From Streptomyces sp. CB02980 (GTDB taxonomy: Bacteria; Actinomycetota; Actinomycetes; Streptomycetales; Streptomycetaceae), in NCBI RefSeq assembly GCF_014451325.2, contig NZ_JACSCH020000008.1:304721-368720 (forward strand): a stretch of 64,000 nt of DNA. Direction: 5' to 3'. Shown one piece after another: positions 8,604 through 16,787 of the stretch. The position numbers were made by a program, and so were the translations under genes. Every line of letters starts with the position of its first letter. The stretch's first letter is position 1. Below the pieces are notes generated by a model. The model worked only from the letters and a program-made list of their open reading frames with translations, ran no database searches and was not told the DNA's origin.

Positions 8604-8706
8604 GAGCACTGCTCTCGCTTGATTCGAGTGTGCAGGAATTGCCGCTCACAATCAAGAGCACTGCTCTCGTTTCGTATCGGCGATCTGAAAGTGGCACACT
8701 GCTCTC
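8604..8706. promoter_or_regulatory. Three TetR operator-like palindromes
   Basis: GAGCACTGCTC is a perfect inverted repeat about a central base at 8604-8614 and again at 8656-8666, where it extends to AGAGCACTGCTCT. A third, weaker site (GCACACTGCTC) is at 8694-8704, ending four bases before the TetR ATG. Centres are at 8609, 8661 and 8699. All lie between the divergent nitroreductase and TetR genes. Confidence 0.8.
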
Positions 8707-8707
8707 C

Positions 8708-9403
8708 ATGACGACCGTTCGAGGGGCCCGCGCCCGCGCCCGTATCGAGATCACCGCCGCCATCAAGGACGAGGCCCGCACCCAGCTCGCCGCCGAGGGG
8801 GCCGCCAAGCTGTCCCTGCGGGCCGTCGCCCGTGAGCTGGGCATGGTCTCCTCCGCGCTCTACCGCTACTTCCCGAGCCGCGACGACCTGCTCACCGCAC
8901 TGATCGTCGACGCGTACGACGCGATCGGCGCCGCAGCGGAGAAGGCCGCCGCCGAGACGGCGGGGCAGCGCCCCCTGGACCGGTGGACCGCCGTCTGCCG
9001 GGCCGTCCGCGCCTGGGCCGTCGCCCACCCGCACGAGTACGCCCTGATCTACGGTTCTCCCGTCCCCGGCTACAGCGCGCCCCAGGACACGATCGTCCCC
9101 GCCTCCCGCGTCGGCCTCGTCCTCATCGAGACCGCGCGCAGCGCGCACACCGGCGAGGGCGTCGCCCTGCCGCCGCTCCCCGAGGGACTCCGTCCCGAGG
9201 CCGCCCGGCTGGCCGCCGACATCGCGCCGGACCTTCCGCCGGCCCTCGCGGTCACGCTCGTGGCCGCCTGGTCGCAGCTCTTCGGGCTGATCTCCTTCGA
9301 GGTGTTCGGCCACTTCCACAACATCGTCGAGGACCGCGACGCGTTCTTCGCGGCGACGGCCCGCCGCCTCGGCCAGGACGTGGGCCTGCTGCCGCGCGGC
9401 TGA
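8708..9403 (+). CDS. TetR/AcrR-family transcriptional regulator
   Basis: A 231-residue TetR regulator. The DNA-binding domain is at residues 12-60 (EITAAIKDEARTQLA, LSLRAVARELGMVSSALYRYF, SRDDLLTALI), followed by an all-helical ligand domain with a TetR_C-like WTAVCRAVRAW segment. The ATG at 8708 gives a normal N-terminus; frame read-through upstream runs through the operators. The three palindromes before it suggest autoregulation plus control of the divergent F420-type nitroreductase. Ligand unknown. Confidence 0.92.
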   Translation: MTTVRGARARARIEITAAIKDEARTQLAAEGAAKLSLRAVARELGMVSSALYRYFPSRDDLLTALIVDAYDAIGAAAEKAAAETAGQRPLDRWTAVCRAVRAWAVAHPHEYALIYGSPVPGYSAPQDTIVPASRVGLVLIETARSAHTGEGVALPPLPEGLRPEAARLAADIAPDLPPALAVTLVAAWSQLFGLISFEVFGHFHNIVEDRDAFFAATARRLGQDVGLLPRG

Positions 9404-9514
9404 GACGGCTCGACACGCCCCGGGGACGGGACGCCGTCTACTCCGCCGGGAGTACGGGCGACCACCCCGTCGGGCTGACGTTTCCACGGCCCCCGCACGG
9501 TTAGCGTGGCGGAC

Positions 9515-10885
9515 ATGGGTAAGGAGCGGAGGCGCGGGCACGAGCGCGGGCGCGGCGACGCGAGGCCGGCGCGCGGGCCGGGGGAGCGGCGGGCACGCGA
9601 GCACCGGTCGCATGAGCACCGGACGAGCGAGCACCGGACGAGCGAGCACCGGACGAGCGAGCACCGGACGCACGAGCACCCGGGTCGGGCGGCCGGCCGC
9701 GAGTGGGGCCGGTGGCAGCGCGGGGACGGCGGCGGCCTGCCCTGGCGGTCCACGCTCCTGATCGCCGTGGTCGTCATGGCGGGGACCGGGTTCGCCGCGA
9801 GGAACCAGCCCGACCGGGAGGCGCTCGACGCGCTCGGACGCGCCCTGCTGCTCCTCGGAGCGGCGCCCCTGCTGTTCCGCCACCGGTGGCCGGTGCCGGT
9901 GGTGTTCGGCGTCGCGGCCGTCACCCTCGGCTATCTCCTGGCCGGTTACCCGTACGGCCCGGTGTTCGTCATGGTCGCCGTCGCCTGTTTCGCGGCCGTC
10001 GTGCACGGACACCGGACCGCCGCCGCCTGGGCCCTCGGCCTGCTGTGGGCGGGCCATCTGCTGCTCTCGCACTGGCTCTACCGCTGGCTGCCCCCGGCGG
10101 GCGACGGGCCCGCCCCCTGGGGGCAGGAGCTGCCCGCGGCGGCGTTCGCCGTGGCCGTGCTGGCCGCCTCCGAGACGGTCCGCGTACGGCGCGAACAGCG
10201 GGCGCAGCTGCGGGCCGACCGGGCCGCCGCCGAGCAGCGGCGCGCCGACGAGGAACGGCTCCGTATCGCCCGCGAACTCCACGACGTGCTCGCCCACTCG
10301 ATCTCCGTGATCAACGTGCAGGCAGGGGTCGGCCTCGCCCTCCTGGACTCCGACCCCGAGCAGGCCCGCACCGCGCTGACCACCATCAAGGCGGCCAGCA
10401 AGGAGGCGCTCGGCGAGGTGCGCCAGGTCCTCGACACCCTCCGCACCCGCGGCGACGCGCCCCGCGCGCCCGCCCCCGGACTCGGCCGGCTCCCCGAACT
10501 CGTCGAACAGGCCGGCGCCGCGGGCCTCACCGTCACCGTCACGACGACCGGACCGCGTACCGACCTGCCGCCCGGCGCCGACCTCGCCGCCTTCCGGATC
10601 GTGCAGGAGGCGCTCACCAACGTGGTGCGCCACTCCGGTTCGCGTGCGGCCCGGGTGCGGATCGGGTACGGCTCCGGGCACCTGGACCTGACGGTCGACG
10701 ACGACGGCCCGGCCACCGGCACCGAGGCGGGTGGCAGCGGCAACGGACTCGCCGGCATGCGGGAGCGGGCCGCGGCCCTCGGTGGCACCATCGAGGCGGG
10801 CGCGCGCCCGGACGGCGGCTTCCGTGTCCACGCCGTGCTCCCGTTCCACCAGGAAGAGACCCCGTCACCGCAGGAGACCCCGTGA
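9515..10885 (+). CDS. NarL-type sensor histidine kinase
   Basis: A 456-residue membrane kinase. Residues 1-70 are charged and contain a 5-residue tandem repeat (EHRTS); about five membrane helices follow. The dimerisation domain is HisKA_3 type with the phospho-acceptor His256 in RIARELHDVLAHSIS. The C-terminal HATPase domain shows the N box (QEALTNVVRHS), DDDGP and a GNGLAGMRER loop. A TAGCGT box 7 nt before the ATG at 9515 suggests a leaderless transcript; an in-frame GTG at 9506 overlaps that box. It overlaps the response regulator by 4 bp and should phosphorylate it. The signal is unknown. Confidence 0.92.
   Translation: MGKERRRGHERGRGDARPARGPGERRAREHRSHEHRTSEHRTSEHRTSEHRTHEHPGRAAGREWGRWQRGDGGGLPWRSTLLIAVVVMAGTGFAARNQPDREALDALGRALLLLGAAPLLFRHRWPVPVVFGVAAVTLGYLLAGYPYGPVFVMVAVACFAAVVHGHRTAAAWALGLLWAGHLLLSHWLYRWLPPAGDGPAPWGQELPAAAFAVAVLAASETVRVRREQRAQLRADRAAAEQRRADEERLRIARELHDVLAHSISVINVQAGVGLALLDSDPEQARTALTTIKAASKEALGEVRQVLDTLRTRGDAPRAPAPGLGRLPELVEQAGAAGLTVTVTTTGPRTDLPPGADLAAFRIVQEALTNVVRHSGSRAARVRIGYGSGHLDLTVDDDGPATGTEAGGSGNGLAGMRERAAALGGTIEAGARPDGGFRVHAVLPFHQEETPSPQETP
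9599..9673 (+). repeat. 15-bp coding tandem repeat in the histidine kinase gene
   Basis: Five copies of a 15-bp unit (consensus GAGCACCGGACGAGC), the middle three identical, encode EHRTS-like pentads in the cytoplasmic N-terminus of the kinase. A partial sixth copy follows. The period is a multiple of three, so copy-number change would keep the frame. Confidence 0.9.
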
Positions 10886-11547
10886 TCCGAGTGCTGCTCG
10901 CCGACGACCAGTCGCTGGTCCGGGCGGGGTTCCGCGCGCTGCTCGACGCCCAGCAGGACATCGAGGTCGCGGGGGAGGCATCCGACGGCGACGAGGCCGT
11001 GGAGCGGGTGCGCGCCCTGCGCCCCGACGTCGTCCTCATGGACATCCGGATGCCGCGGCTCGACGGTCTCGAGGCCACCCGCCGCATCACGGCCGACCTG
11101 GACCTCGCCGAGGTCCGGGTCGTCATGCTGACCACCTTCGAACTCGACGAGTACGTCTTCGAGGCGATCCGCGCGGGCGCCTCCGGCTTCCTGGTCAAGG
11201 ACACCGAGCCGGAGGAACTGCTGCGGGCCGTGCGCGCCGTCGTCCACGGGGACGCCCTGCTCTCCCCGGGCGTGACCCGCCGTCTGATCGAGGAGTTCGC
11301 CGCCCGCTCCAAGGCCCCGGGGGCGACGGCGGCCCTCGGCGCCCTGACCGAGCGGGAGCGGGAGGTGATGGCCCTGGTGGGCATCGGCCTGTCCAACGAG
11401 GAGATCGCCCGCAGGCTGGTCGTCAGCCCCCTCACCGCCAAGACCCACGTCAGCCGCGCCATGGTGAAACTCGGCGCCCGGGACCGCGCCCAACTCGTCG
11501 TCCTGGCCTACGAGTCGGGCCTCGTACGCCCCGGCTGGCTCGGCTGA
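10882..11547 (+). CDS. NarL/FixJ-family response regulator
   Basis: A 221-residue two-domain regulator. The receiver domain has the acidic pair D8-D9, the phospho-acceptor D54 (VVLMDIRMP), the TTFE switch and the K in LVKDT. A LuxR-type helix-turn-helix fills about residues 150-215 (LTEREREVMALV, LSNEEIARRLVVSPLTAKTHVSR). The start GTG overlaps the TGA of the kinase gene (GTGA), which shows coupled translation and pairing. Targets are not evident; the next gene converges. Confidence 0.95.
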   Translation: MIRVLLADDQSLVRAGFRALLDAQQDIEVAGEASDGDEAVERVRALRPDVVLMDIRMPRLDGLEATRRITADLDLAEVRVVMLTTFELDEYVFEAIRAGASGFLVKDTEPEELLRAVRAVVHGDALLSPGVTRRLIEEFAARSKAPGATAALGALTEREREVMALVGIGLSNEEIARRLVVSPLTAKTHVSRAMVKLGARDRAQLVVLAYESGLVRPGWLG

Positions 11548-11613
11548 GCACCGAGGGAGGCCGGACCGGCGGTCGCTCGGGACGGCCGGGCCCGGGCCGA
11601 CGCCTGCGGACCT

Positions 11614-11636
11614 CGCCGGGCGGCACGTGCCCGGCG
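11614..11636. terminator. Hairpin between response regulator and MFS gene
   Basis: CGCCGGGC (11614-11621) pairs with GCCCGGCG (11629-11636) across a 7-nt loop in the 126-bp gap between convergent genes. There is no U-tract. Confidence 0.5.
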
Positions 11637-11673
11637 GGATCCGGACGTCCCCCCACGGTCTGACCGACGGGCC

Positions 11674-13242
11674 CTAGTCGCGGACCGCGACCTTCGCCGG
11701 GGCGCTCTCGAATGCCGTACCGCTGTCGGTGGTCGTACCGCCCTCGGCGGCCGGAGCGCCAGCCCCCGCCGGCGTGGAGCGGGCGACGACGACCGACGGT
11801 TCGCCGTCCTGCTTCCGCTTCGTCCGGAGGCCCGGCAGCGTGACGAGCAGTCCGGCCAGGGCGATGACCGTGACCACGGCCAGCCCCGGACGGAAGTTGT
11901 CCAGGACCGCCTGCGGCGAGGCGGTGCCCTCGCCGCCGTCCGCGGTGATCACGGCGGTGATGACGGCGAGGAACAGCGCGCCGCCGACCTGGATCGAGGT
12001 GTTGAGGAGTCCCGACACCATGCCCTGCTCGTCGTCGTCGACCCCGTTGGTGGCCTGGATGTTGAGTGACGGGAACACCAGGGCGCAGGCCGCGCCGAGC
12101 AGCAGCATCGACGGCAGGATGACGGCGGCGTACTGCGGGGTGAGGGAGATCCGCAGGAACAGCGCGTACGCCACGACGAGCAGCGTGAAGCCGACGGCGA
12201 TCACCCGGGGGGTGCCGAAGCGGTCCACGATGCCGCCGATCTTGGTGGAGGAGAGTGCCACGAGCACACCGGCCGGCAGGAAGGCGAGGGCCGTCTGGAG
12301 CGCTGACCAGTGGAGCAGCGACTGCATGTACTGGGTCACGATGAACTGGAAGGCGACGTACGAGCCGAAGAACGCCGCCGCACCGAGCTGGGCCCGTACC
12401 TGCGAGCCGGAGCGCAGCACTCCGAGCCGTACGAGGGGACTCGCGCTGCGGCGTTCGATCAGGACGAAGGAGACGAGCAGGGCGGCGGCCACGGCGAAGG
12501 ACAGCAGGGTGCGCACGGAGGTCCAGCCCGTCTCGGTGGCCTGGACGACGGTGAACACGAGCAGCAGCATCGCGGCCGTGCCGGTGACGGCGCCCGGCAG
12601 GTCGTAGCCGCCGGAGGAGTTCTCCCGGGCGCTGTGCGGGATGAGGCGGAGCGCGAAGACCAGCGCGATGAGGGCGACGGGGGCGGGAAGCAGCATCGTC
12701 CAGCGCCAGCTTAGCTCGGTGAGGAGCCCGGACAGGACCAGGCCCATCGAGAAGCCGGTGGCGGCGCAGGTGGTGTAGATGGACAGGGCCCGGTTGCGCT
12801 GCGGGCCCTCCTTGAAGGTCGTGGTGATGATCGACAGACCGGCGGGGGCGGTGAACGCGGCGCTCAGCCCCTTGATGAAGCGGCTGGCGATCAGGAGGGG
12901 CCCGGAGTCGACGAGCCCGCCGAGCAGGGAGGCGAGCGCGAAGACGGCCAGCGCGATGAGGAAGACCCGGCGGCGGCCGAGCAGATCGGCGGCGCGGCCG
13001 CCGAGGAGGAGCAGGCCGCCGTAGCCGAGGATGTAGCCGCTCACGATCCACTGGAGGGTGGCGGTGGAGAGGCCGAGATCGGTGGCGATCGAGGGCAGGG
13101 CCACACCGACCATGGAGACGTCGAGGGCGTCGAGGAACATCGCGGCGCAGAGCACGAGCAGGGTGCCCCAGAGGCGCGGGCTCCAGCGTTCCTGGGCGGA
13201 GTCGGACACACCGGTGGGCGCGTCGGTGAGCGGAGAGGTCAT
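11674..13242 (-). CDS. MFS drug exporter (EmrB/QacA type, 14 TM)
   Basis: A 522-residue major facilitator of the DHA2 class, with about 14 hydrophobic segments, the family motif LDVSMVGVALPSIATDL in helix 1, WIVSGYILGYGGLLLLGGR in helices 2-3 and motif A-like RAADLLGRRRVFLI. It should export drugs or cationic compounds by proton antiport. The C-terminal 60 residues are a variable cytoplasmic tail. The ATG at 13242 has no clear ribosome site but gives the correct N-terminus. The divergent MarR gene and the palindromes between point to MarR repression relieved by an exported ligand. Confidence 0.92.
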   Translation of the reverse strand: MTSPLTDAPTGVSDSAQERWSPRLWGTLLVLCAAMFLDALDVSMVGVALPSIATDLGLSTATLQWIVSGYILGYGGLLLLGGRAADLLGRRRVFLIALAVFALASLLGGLVDSGPLLIASRFIKGLSAAFTAPAGLSIITTTFKEGPQRNRALSIYTTCAATGFSMGLVLSGLLTELSWRWTMLLPAPVALIALVFALRLIPHSARENSSGGYDLPGAVTGTAAMLLLVFTVVQATETGWTSVRTLLSFAVAAALLVSFVLIERRSASPLVRLGVLRSGSQVRAQLGAAAFFGSYVAFQFIVTQYMQSLLHWSALQTALAFLPAGVLVALSSTKIGGIVDRFGTPRVIAVGFTLLVVAYALFLRISLTPQYAAVILPSMLLLGAACALVFPSLNIQATNGVDDDEQGMVSGLLNTSIQVGGALFLAVITAVITADGGEGTASPQAVLDNFRPGLAVVTVIALAGLLVTLPGLRTKRKQDGEPSVVVARSTPAGAGAPAAEGGTTTDSGTAFESAPAKVAVRD

Positions 13243-13264
13243 GGGCAGGACAGTACATGCACAT

Positions 13265-13284
13265 GCATTGAATGCGAGTGCATT
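13265..13284. promoter_or_regulatory. Interlocked MarR operator-like palindromes
   Basis: GCATT-G-AATGC (13265-13275) and AATGC-GAGT-GCATT (13271-13284) are two perfect inverted repeats sharing the AATGC arm. They lie between the MFS start and the MarR TACCGT -10 box (13318-13323), in an unusually AT-rich stretch. Confidence 0.75.
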
Positions 13285-13329
13285 TAATTCCCGTGCAACA
13301 AAAAGGGTCGTTTCTGCTACCGTGCGGCC

Positions 13330-13728
13330 ATGGCAGCGAACAAGTCCGAACGCGCGCTCGTGGACGAGTGGCGTGACGTCCTTGCCCTGCACGCCCGTAC
13401 GACCTGTGAGCTCGACCGGGCGCTCCATCCGTACGGCCTCGGTGCCAGCGACTTCGAGGTCCTCGACGTGCTCGCGGAGGGCGCGGCGGAGGACGGCCCG
13501 GGTTCCTGGCGCGTCCAGGAGCTGGCAGGTCGGGTCCACCTCAGCCAGAGCGCCCTGTCCCGGCTGATCGCGCGTCTGGAGAAGGACGGCCTGGTCGTGC
13601 GGGGGATGTGTGCCGAGGACCGGCGCGGCGTCCAGGTGAAGCTGACCGAGAAGGGCCTGGCCCGCCATGCCGAGGTCCGGCCCCTCCAGCGCGACGTACT
13701 GACCCGGATGCTGGACGAGTCGGCCTGA
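13330..13728 (+). CDS. MarR-family transcriptional regulator
   Basis: A 132-residue winged-helix MarR protein. The recognition region is RVQELAGRVHLSQSALSRLI with the wing KDGLVVRGMCAEDRRG, flanked by helices forming the dimer interface. TACCGT 6 nt before the ATG suggests a leaderless transcript. It very likely represses itself and the divergent 14-TM exporter through the palindromes between them. A Cys in the wing (GMCAED) could respond to oxidants, but that is speculation. Confidence 0.92.
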   Translation: MAANKSERALVDEWRDVLALHARTTCELDRALHPYGLGASDFEVLDVLAEGAAEDGPGSWRVQELAGRVHLSQSALSRLIARLEKDGLVVRGMCAEDRRGVQVKLTEKGLARHAEVRPLQRDVLTRMLDESA

Positions 13729-13740
13729 GCGGTCCCGGGT

Positions 13741-14517
13741 TCAGGACCAGGCGATCCCGGAGGTCTCGCGCCACACCCGTGCGAGCTCCTCGTCACCGGT
13801 GAGCGTCACGGCGTCGAAGGGCAGCCGGTTCCACAGGACGAGGTACAGCCGGTCGGCGGCCCCGACGAGCTCGGTGTCCACCGGCCCCGACGCCCGACCG
13901 TCCCGCTCGGTCCGGGGCGGCTCGGTCGCCGAGAGCCGCACGGTCCACACGTCACCCGTGTCGGTCGCCCGCACCCGCAGGGTCCGGGGCTCGGCCGTCC
14001 GCACCCGGCTGCGGTTCCGGCCGTGGAACCGGAACAGCAGCTCGTCGATGCCGTCGACCGCGACCGGCGGCTTCACCGGCCGCGGCCCCGCGGCGAGCGC
14101 CGACTCGGCGTCCGCGCGGTGGACGATGGTCTCGTGCGCCTGCCGCCGCGCCCAGAAGGTGAGCGGCGAGGGCGCGGGCAGGAAGGTCCAGCACTCCAGG
14201 GACTCCGGCGCCGCCCGCAGGGCGGCGACCAGACCCGCGTGCCCCTCGCGGAAGTAGGTCAGGAGCTCTTCGCCGTCGAGCGAGGTCTCGCCACCGTCCG
14301 GCCGATACGTGGTGCGCGCGTGGACCACGAGGTCCGTGGCCCAGCGGTGCACCATCGAGGTGTGCCGGAGGAGGTCCCGAACCCGCCACCCGGGACAGGT
14401 CGGCACCTCCGCGTCCGGCCCGGCCTCGCCCGCCGCCACCGCGAGGGCCCGGCCGGCGGTCTCCAGGGCGTCGACGTACTCGACGACCTTCAACGTTCCC
14501 TCGCGCGACGCGTCCAT
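13741..14517 (-). CDS. Maleylpyruvate isomerase-like mycothiol-dependent protein
   Basis: A 258-residue protein of the actinobacterial TIGR03083 family. The N-terminal DinB-like four-helix bundle begins YVDALETAGRALAVAAGEAG and contains the family signature VPTCPGWRVRDLLRHTSMVHRW, with the metal-site His residues; ARRQAHETIVHRADAE supplies a third. A C-terminal SCP2-like domain follows. Members are mycothiol S-transferase or isomerase-type enzymes, but most are untested. The ATG at 14517 is chosen over one 39 bp upstream because the conserved region begins directly after it. It converges on the marR gene. Confidence 0.88.
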   Translation of the reverse strand: MDASREGTLKVVEYVDALETAGRALAVAAGEAGPDAEVPTCPGWRVRDLLRHTSMVHRWATDLVVHARTTYRPDGGETSLDGEELLTYFREGHAGLVAALRAAPESLECWTFLPAPSPLTFWARRQAHETIVHRADAESALAAGPRPVKPPVAVDGIDELLFRFHGRNRSRVRTAEPRTLRVRATDTGDVWTVRLSATEPPRTERDGRASGPVDTELVGAADRLYLVLWNRLPFDAVTLTGDEELARVWRETSGIAWS

Positions 14518-14552
14518 GGGCGAATTCTCGCAGCCAAGGGCGCGCCGCGGGA

Positions 14553-15782
14553 TCAACTCGCCCGAGTGGCTCCGGCGTTCCGCGCCCAGTAGCCCATGGC
14601 GGCGGCACCGGCCGCGAGCACGGCGACGGTCGTGAGCGCCACCGGCAGGGAGAACCAGTCGGCGAGGAACCCGATGGACGGCGGGCCGAGCAGCATGCCC
14701 CCGTATCCGAGCGTGGACGCGGTCGCCACCCCGCCGGGTCCGGCGACGGCACCGGCGCGGGCCACGGCGACGGGGAAGATGTTGGCGAGCCCGAGGCCCG
14801 TGATCGCGAAGCCGAGCAGGGTGGCCCAGATGCTCGGCGCGAGCGCGCCGAGCAGCATGCCGGCGGCGGCCGTGGCGCCACCGAGGACCAGGGTCCGCGT
14901 CTGGCCCAGGCGTTCGAGCAGGGCGGTGCCGGAGAGGCGCCCCGCGGTCATGGTCAGCGCGAACACGGAGTACCCGGCGGCGGCCACTCCCGGATGCGCG
15001 CCGAGGTCCTGCTCCAGGTGGAGGGCGCCCCAGTCGGCGAGCGCGCCTTCGCCGTACGCCGTGCAGAGGGCGATCACACCGAAGACCAGGACGATGCGCC
15101 GCGACCCACCGGGCCGCCCGCTCTGCGCACCGGCCGCGGGCGCCGGCGGTTCGGGCGCCGGGGCGGGGGAGGGGTGACGCAGGAGTACGGGCCCGGCGAC
15201 AGCGGTGAGCGCCAGCCCGACCACGGTCAGCCCCAGCAGATGGGCGGTCGGGGACAGGCCCCCGGCGAGCAGTCCGCCGAGCCCCGCGCCGATCATGCCG
15301 CCGAGGCTGAACGCGGCGTGGAAGCTGGGCATCACCGGGCGCCGGAGCGCGGTCACGAGGTCCACGGCGGCGCTGTTCATGGCGACGTTGATCCCGCCGT
15401 ACGCGGCTCCGAACACGAGCAGGACGAGGCCGAGGGTGAGCGGCGACCGGGTGAGCGCCGGCAGGGCGACCGACAGCGACAGGAGCACGGCGGTGGCGAC
15501 GGTGACGGCGTGGGAGCCGTAGCGACGGCAGAGCCGTCCGGTCAGCGTCATGGTGATGACGGCGCCGGCGGACACCCCGAGCAGGGCGAGGCCGAGGTCA
15601 CCGGCCGAGGCGCCGGTCTGCTGCTTGACGGCGGGGATCCGGACGACCCAGCCGGCGAACAGGAAACCGTCGAGGGCGAAGAAGAGGGTCAGGGCGACGC
15701 GGAGGCGGGACAGGGGGTGGGTGGCGGTGTCTCCGCCGGAGCCCCCCGGAACGGCCGTCCGTACTTTGTTTAGTAGCGGCAC
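14553..15782 (-). CDS. MFS transporter (12 TM)
   Basis: A 409-residue 12-TM major facilitator resembling the YbjJ/FucP-like sugar and drug transporter group: LRVALTLFFALDGFLFAGWVVR opens helix 1, and GYGGMLLGPPSIGFLADW lies in helix 11. A GTG at 15782 follows TATCCT by 6 nt, a leaderless arrangement; the frame is open further upstream but only over promoter sequence. It ends 35 bp before the mycothiol-type gene and may be co-transcribed with it. Substrate unknown. Confidence 0.87.
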   Translation of the reverse strand: MPLLNKVRTAVPGGSGGDTATHPLSRLRVALTLFFALDGFLFAGWVVRIPAVKQQTGASAGDLGLALLGVSAGAVITMTLTGRLCRRYGSHAVTVATAVLLSLSVALPALTRSPLTLGLVLLVFGAAYGGINVAMNSAAVDLVTALRRPVMPSFHAAFSLGGMIGAGLGGLLAGGLSPTAHLLGLTVVGLALTAVAGPVLLRHPSPAPAPEPPAPAAGAQSGRPGGSRRIVLVFGVIALCTAYGEGALADWGALHLEQDLGAHPGVAAAGYSVFALTMTAGRLSGTALLERLGQTRTLVLGGATAAAGMLLGALAPSIWATLLGFAITGLGLANIFPVAVARAGAVAGPGGVATASTLGYGGMLLGPPSIGFLADWFSLPVALTTVAVLAAGAAAMGYWARNAGATRAS

Positions 15783-15788
15783 AAACTC

Positions 15789-15818
15789 AGGATAGGGGGA
15801 TCCCGCGGCCGCAATCAA
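15789..15818 (-). promoter_or_regulatory. Sigma-70-like promoter of the 12-TM MFS gene
   Basis: On the minus strand TTGATT (15818-15813) and TATCCT (15794-15789) are separated by 18 bp, with the -10 box 6 nt before the GTG start. This is a good housekeeping-type promoter for a leaderless mRNA. Confidence 0.7.
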
Positions 15819-15886
15819 GCGGGCGGCGGGCGAACCCGAAGGCGGCCCTTGATCATCGGTGGCGTCGCCCCTACGGTCCCGAAGGT

Positions 15887-16171
15887 ATGACGGCCCTCGC
15901 CTCCTTCACCTTCGTGCGCCACACCGACGGGCTCCGCCACCGCTTCGAACGCGACGGCGAGCACCACGGCCGCCCCGCCTATCGGCGCACGGACGGCAAC
16001 GTCCGCTGCGTCTGGTCGCCGGCCGAGGGCTGGCACTGCGAGATCGCCGACGGCCTCGTGACCGCCCGTCCCCTGAACGGCGACGCCGAGGGAACCGAAC
16101 CGCCGGCCACCGTCTGGCGCAGCTTCAAGGGCGACCGCTCCTACCTCTACGACCTCCGCCCCGAAGCGTGA
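15887..16171 (+). CDS. Hypothetical protein (94 aa)
   Basis: A 94-residue soluble protein, Trp/His/Arg-rich (WSPAEGWHCEIADGL, VWRSFKGDRSYLYDL), with no signal or membrane segment. The ATG at 15887 has GAAGG nearby and a TACGGT box 9 nt upstream. Codon use is normal for the window. I do not recognise the family. The gap downstream to the secreted-protein gene is about 220 bp. Confidence 0.7.
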   Translation: MTALASFTFVRHTDGLRHRFERDGEHHGRPAYRRTDGNVRCVWSPAEGWHCEIADGLVTARPLNGDAEGTEPPATVWRSFKGDRSYLYDLRPEA

Positions 16172-16305
16172 TGCCCACTGCCGTGCAGGCTGTCCGGGTG
16201 ACAAAGACCAGGTCATCGCAGTGAGGGCGATCCCCAACGGGCCACTGGAGAGCATCGTTTCTGCGCCCGTGCCACCCCGGGATCCGACTGCCCGGCATTG
16301 GAGTG

Positions 16306-16336
16306 AGACGCCGTGTCTCGCCTTTTCCCGAGGCGT
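16306..16336 (+). terminator. Possible terminator or leader hairpins before the small secreted-protein gene
   Basis: GAGAC (16306-16310) pairs with GTCTC (16316-16320) and is followed by GCCTTTT, one of the few T-runs in the window. CGCCT (16320-16324) can instead pair with AGGCG (16332-16336). The two could be alternative structures. Stems are short. Confidence 0.35.
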
Positions 16337-16392
16337 TTGACCGGCAGACGAGCACCTTTTGGCACGTCATTCCGAGATCTTGAGGAGTAGTC

Positions 16393-16626
16393 ATGCGTTC
16401 TCTCGCCGCGTCTGTCCTGGCCGTGGGCATTCTGCTGGGCGGCGCCGGTTCCGCGCTCGCCGACGACGGATTCGGTGCGGGGTACTTCTCCGCCGGCGGC
16501 GCGGGCTTCAGCTCGCACTGCTCGGTGGCCGGCGTCCCGGCCGTCTACGGAACGATCTTCACCGGCTCGTGTCACGAGAAGGGCTGGGAGAAGGGCCCGG
16601 AGGGCGCGTTCCTCGGCGCGCACTGA
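16393..16626 (+). CDS. Small secreted protein (77 aa)
   Basis: A 77-residue precursor with a clean Sec signal peptide: basic start MRSLAAS, hydrophobic VLAVGILLGGAG, and an AxA-like site near residue 23 (GSALA/DD). The mature part of about 54 residues is Gly-rich and has exactly two Cys (SSHCSV and GSCHEKG), which could form a disulfide. GAGGAG lies 6-7 nt before the ATG. Function unknown; it could be a structural or signalling exoprotein. Confidence 0.82.
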   Translation: MRSLAASVLAVGILLGGAGSALADDGFGAGYFSAGGAGFSSHCSVAGVPAVYGTIFTGSCHEKGWEKGPEGAFLGAH

Positions 16627-16787
16627 CCTGACGCACCGGCTCGGGCGAGGCCACGGCCCTCGCCCGGGCCGCCCCACTCCGGCGGACCCGCCCGACCGCC
16701 CGGCGGACACCCGCCCAGCGGCCCCCACCTCCCAGGGGAGACGCCCAGGGGGACACCCCACCCCCCGATCATGGGAGACTCGCCCCC

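Noticed and set aside
8549..10849. Very long minus-strand open frame (over 700 codons) opposite the TetR and histidine kinase genes
   Set aside because: Its product is Gly/Arg/Val-rich without domains, and the opposite strand has complete TetR and kinase genes with proper motifs. It is the usual antisense open frame of high-GC DNA; only its 3' part (8054-8548) is a real gene.
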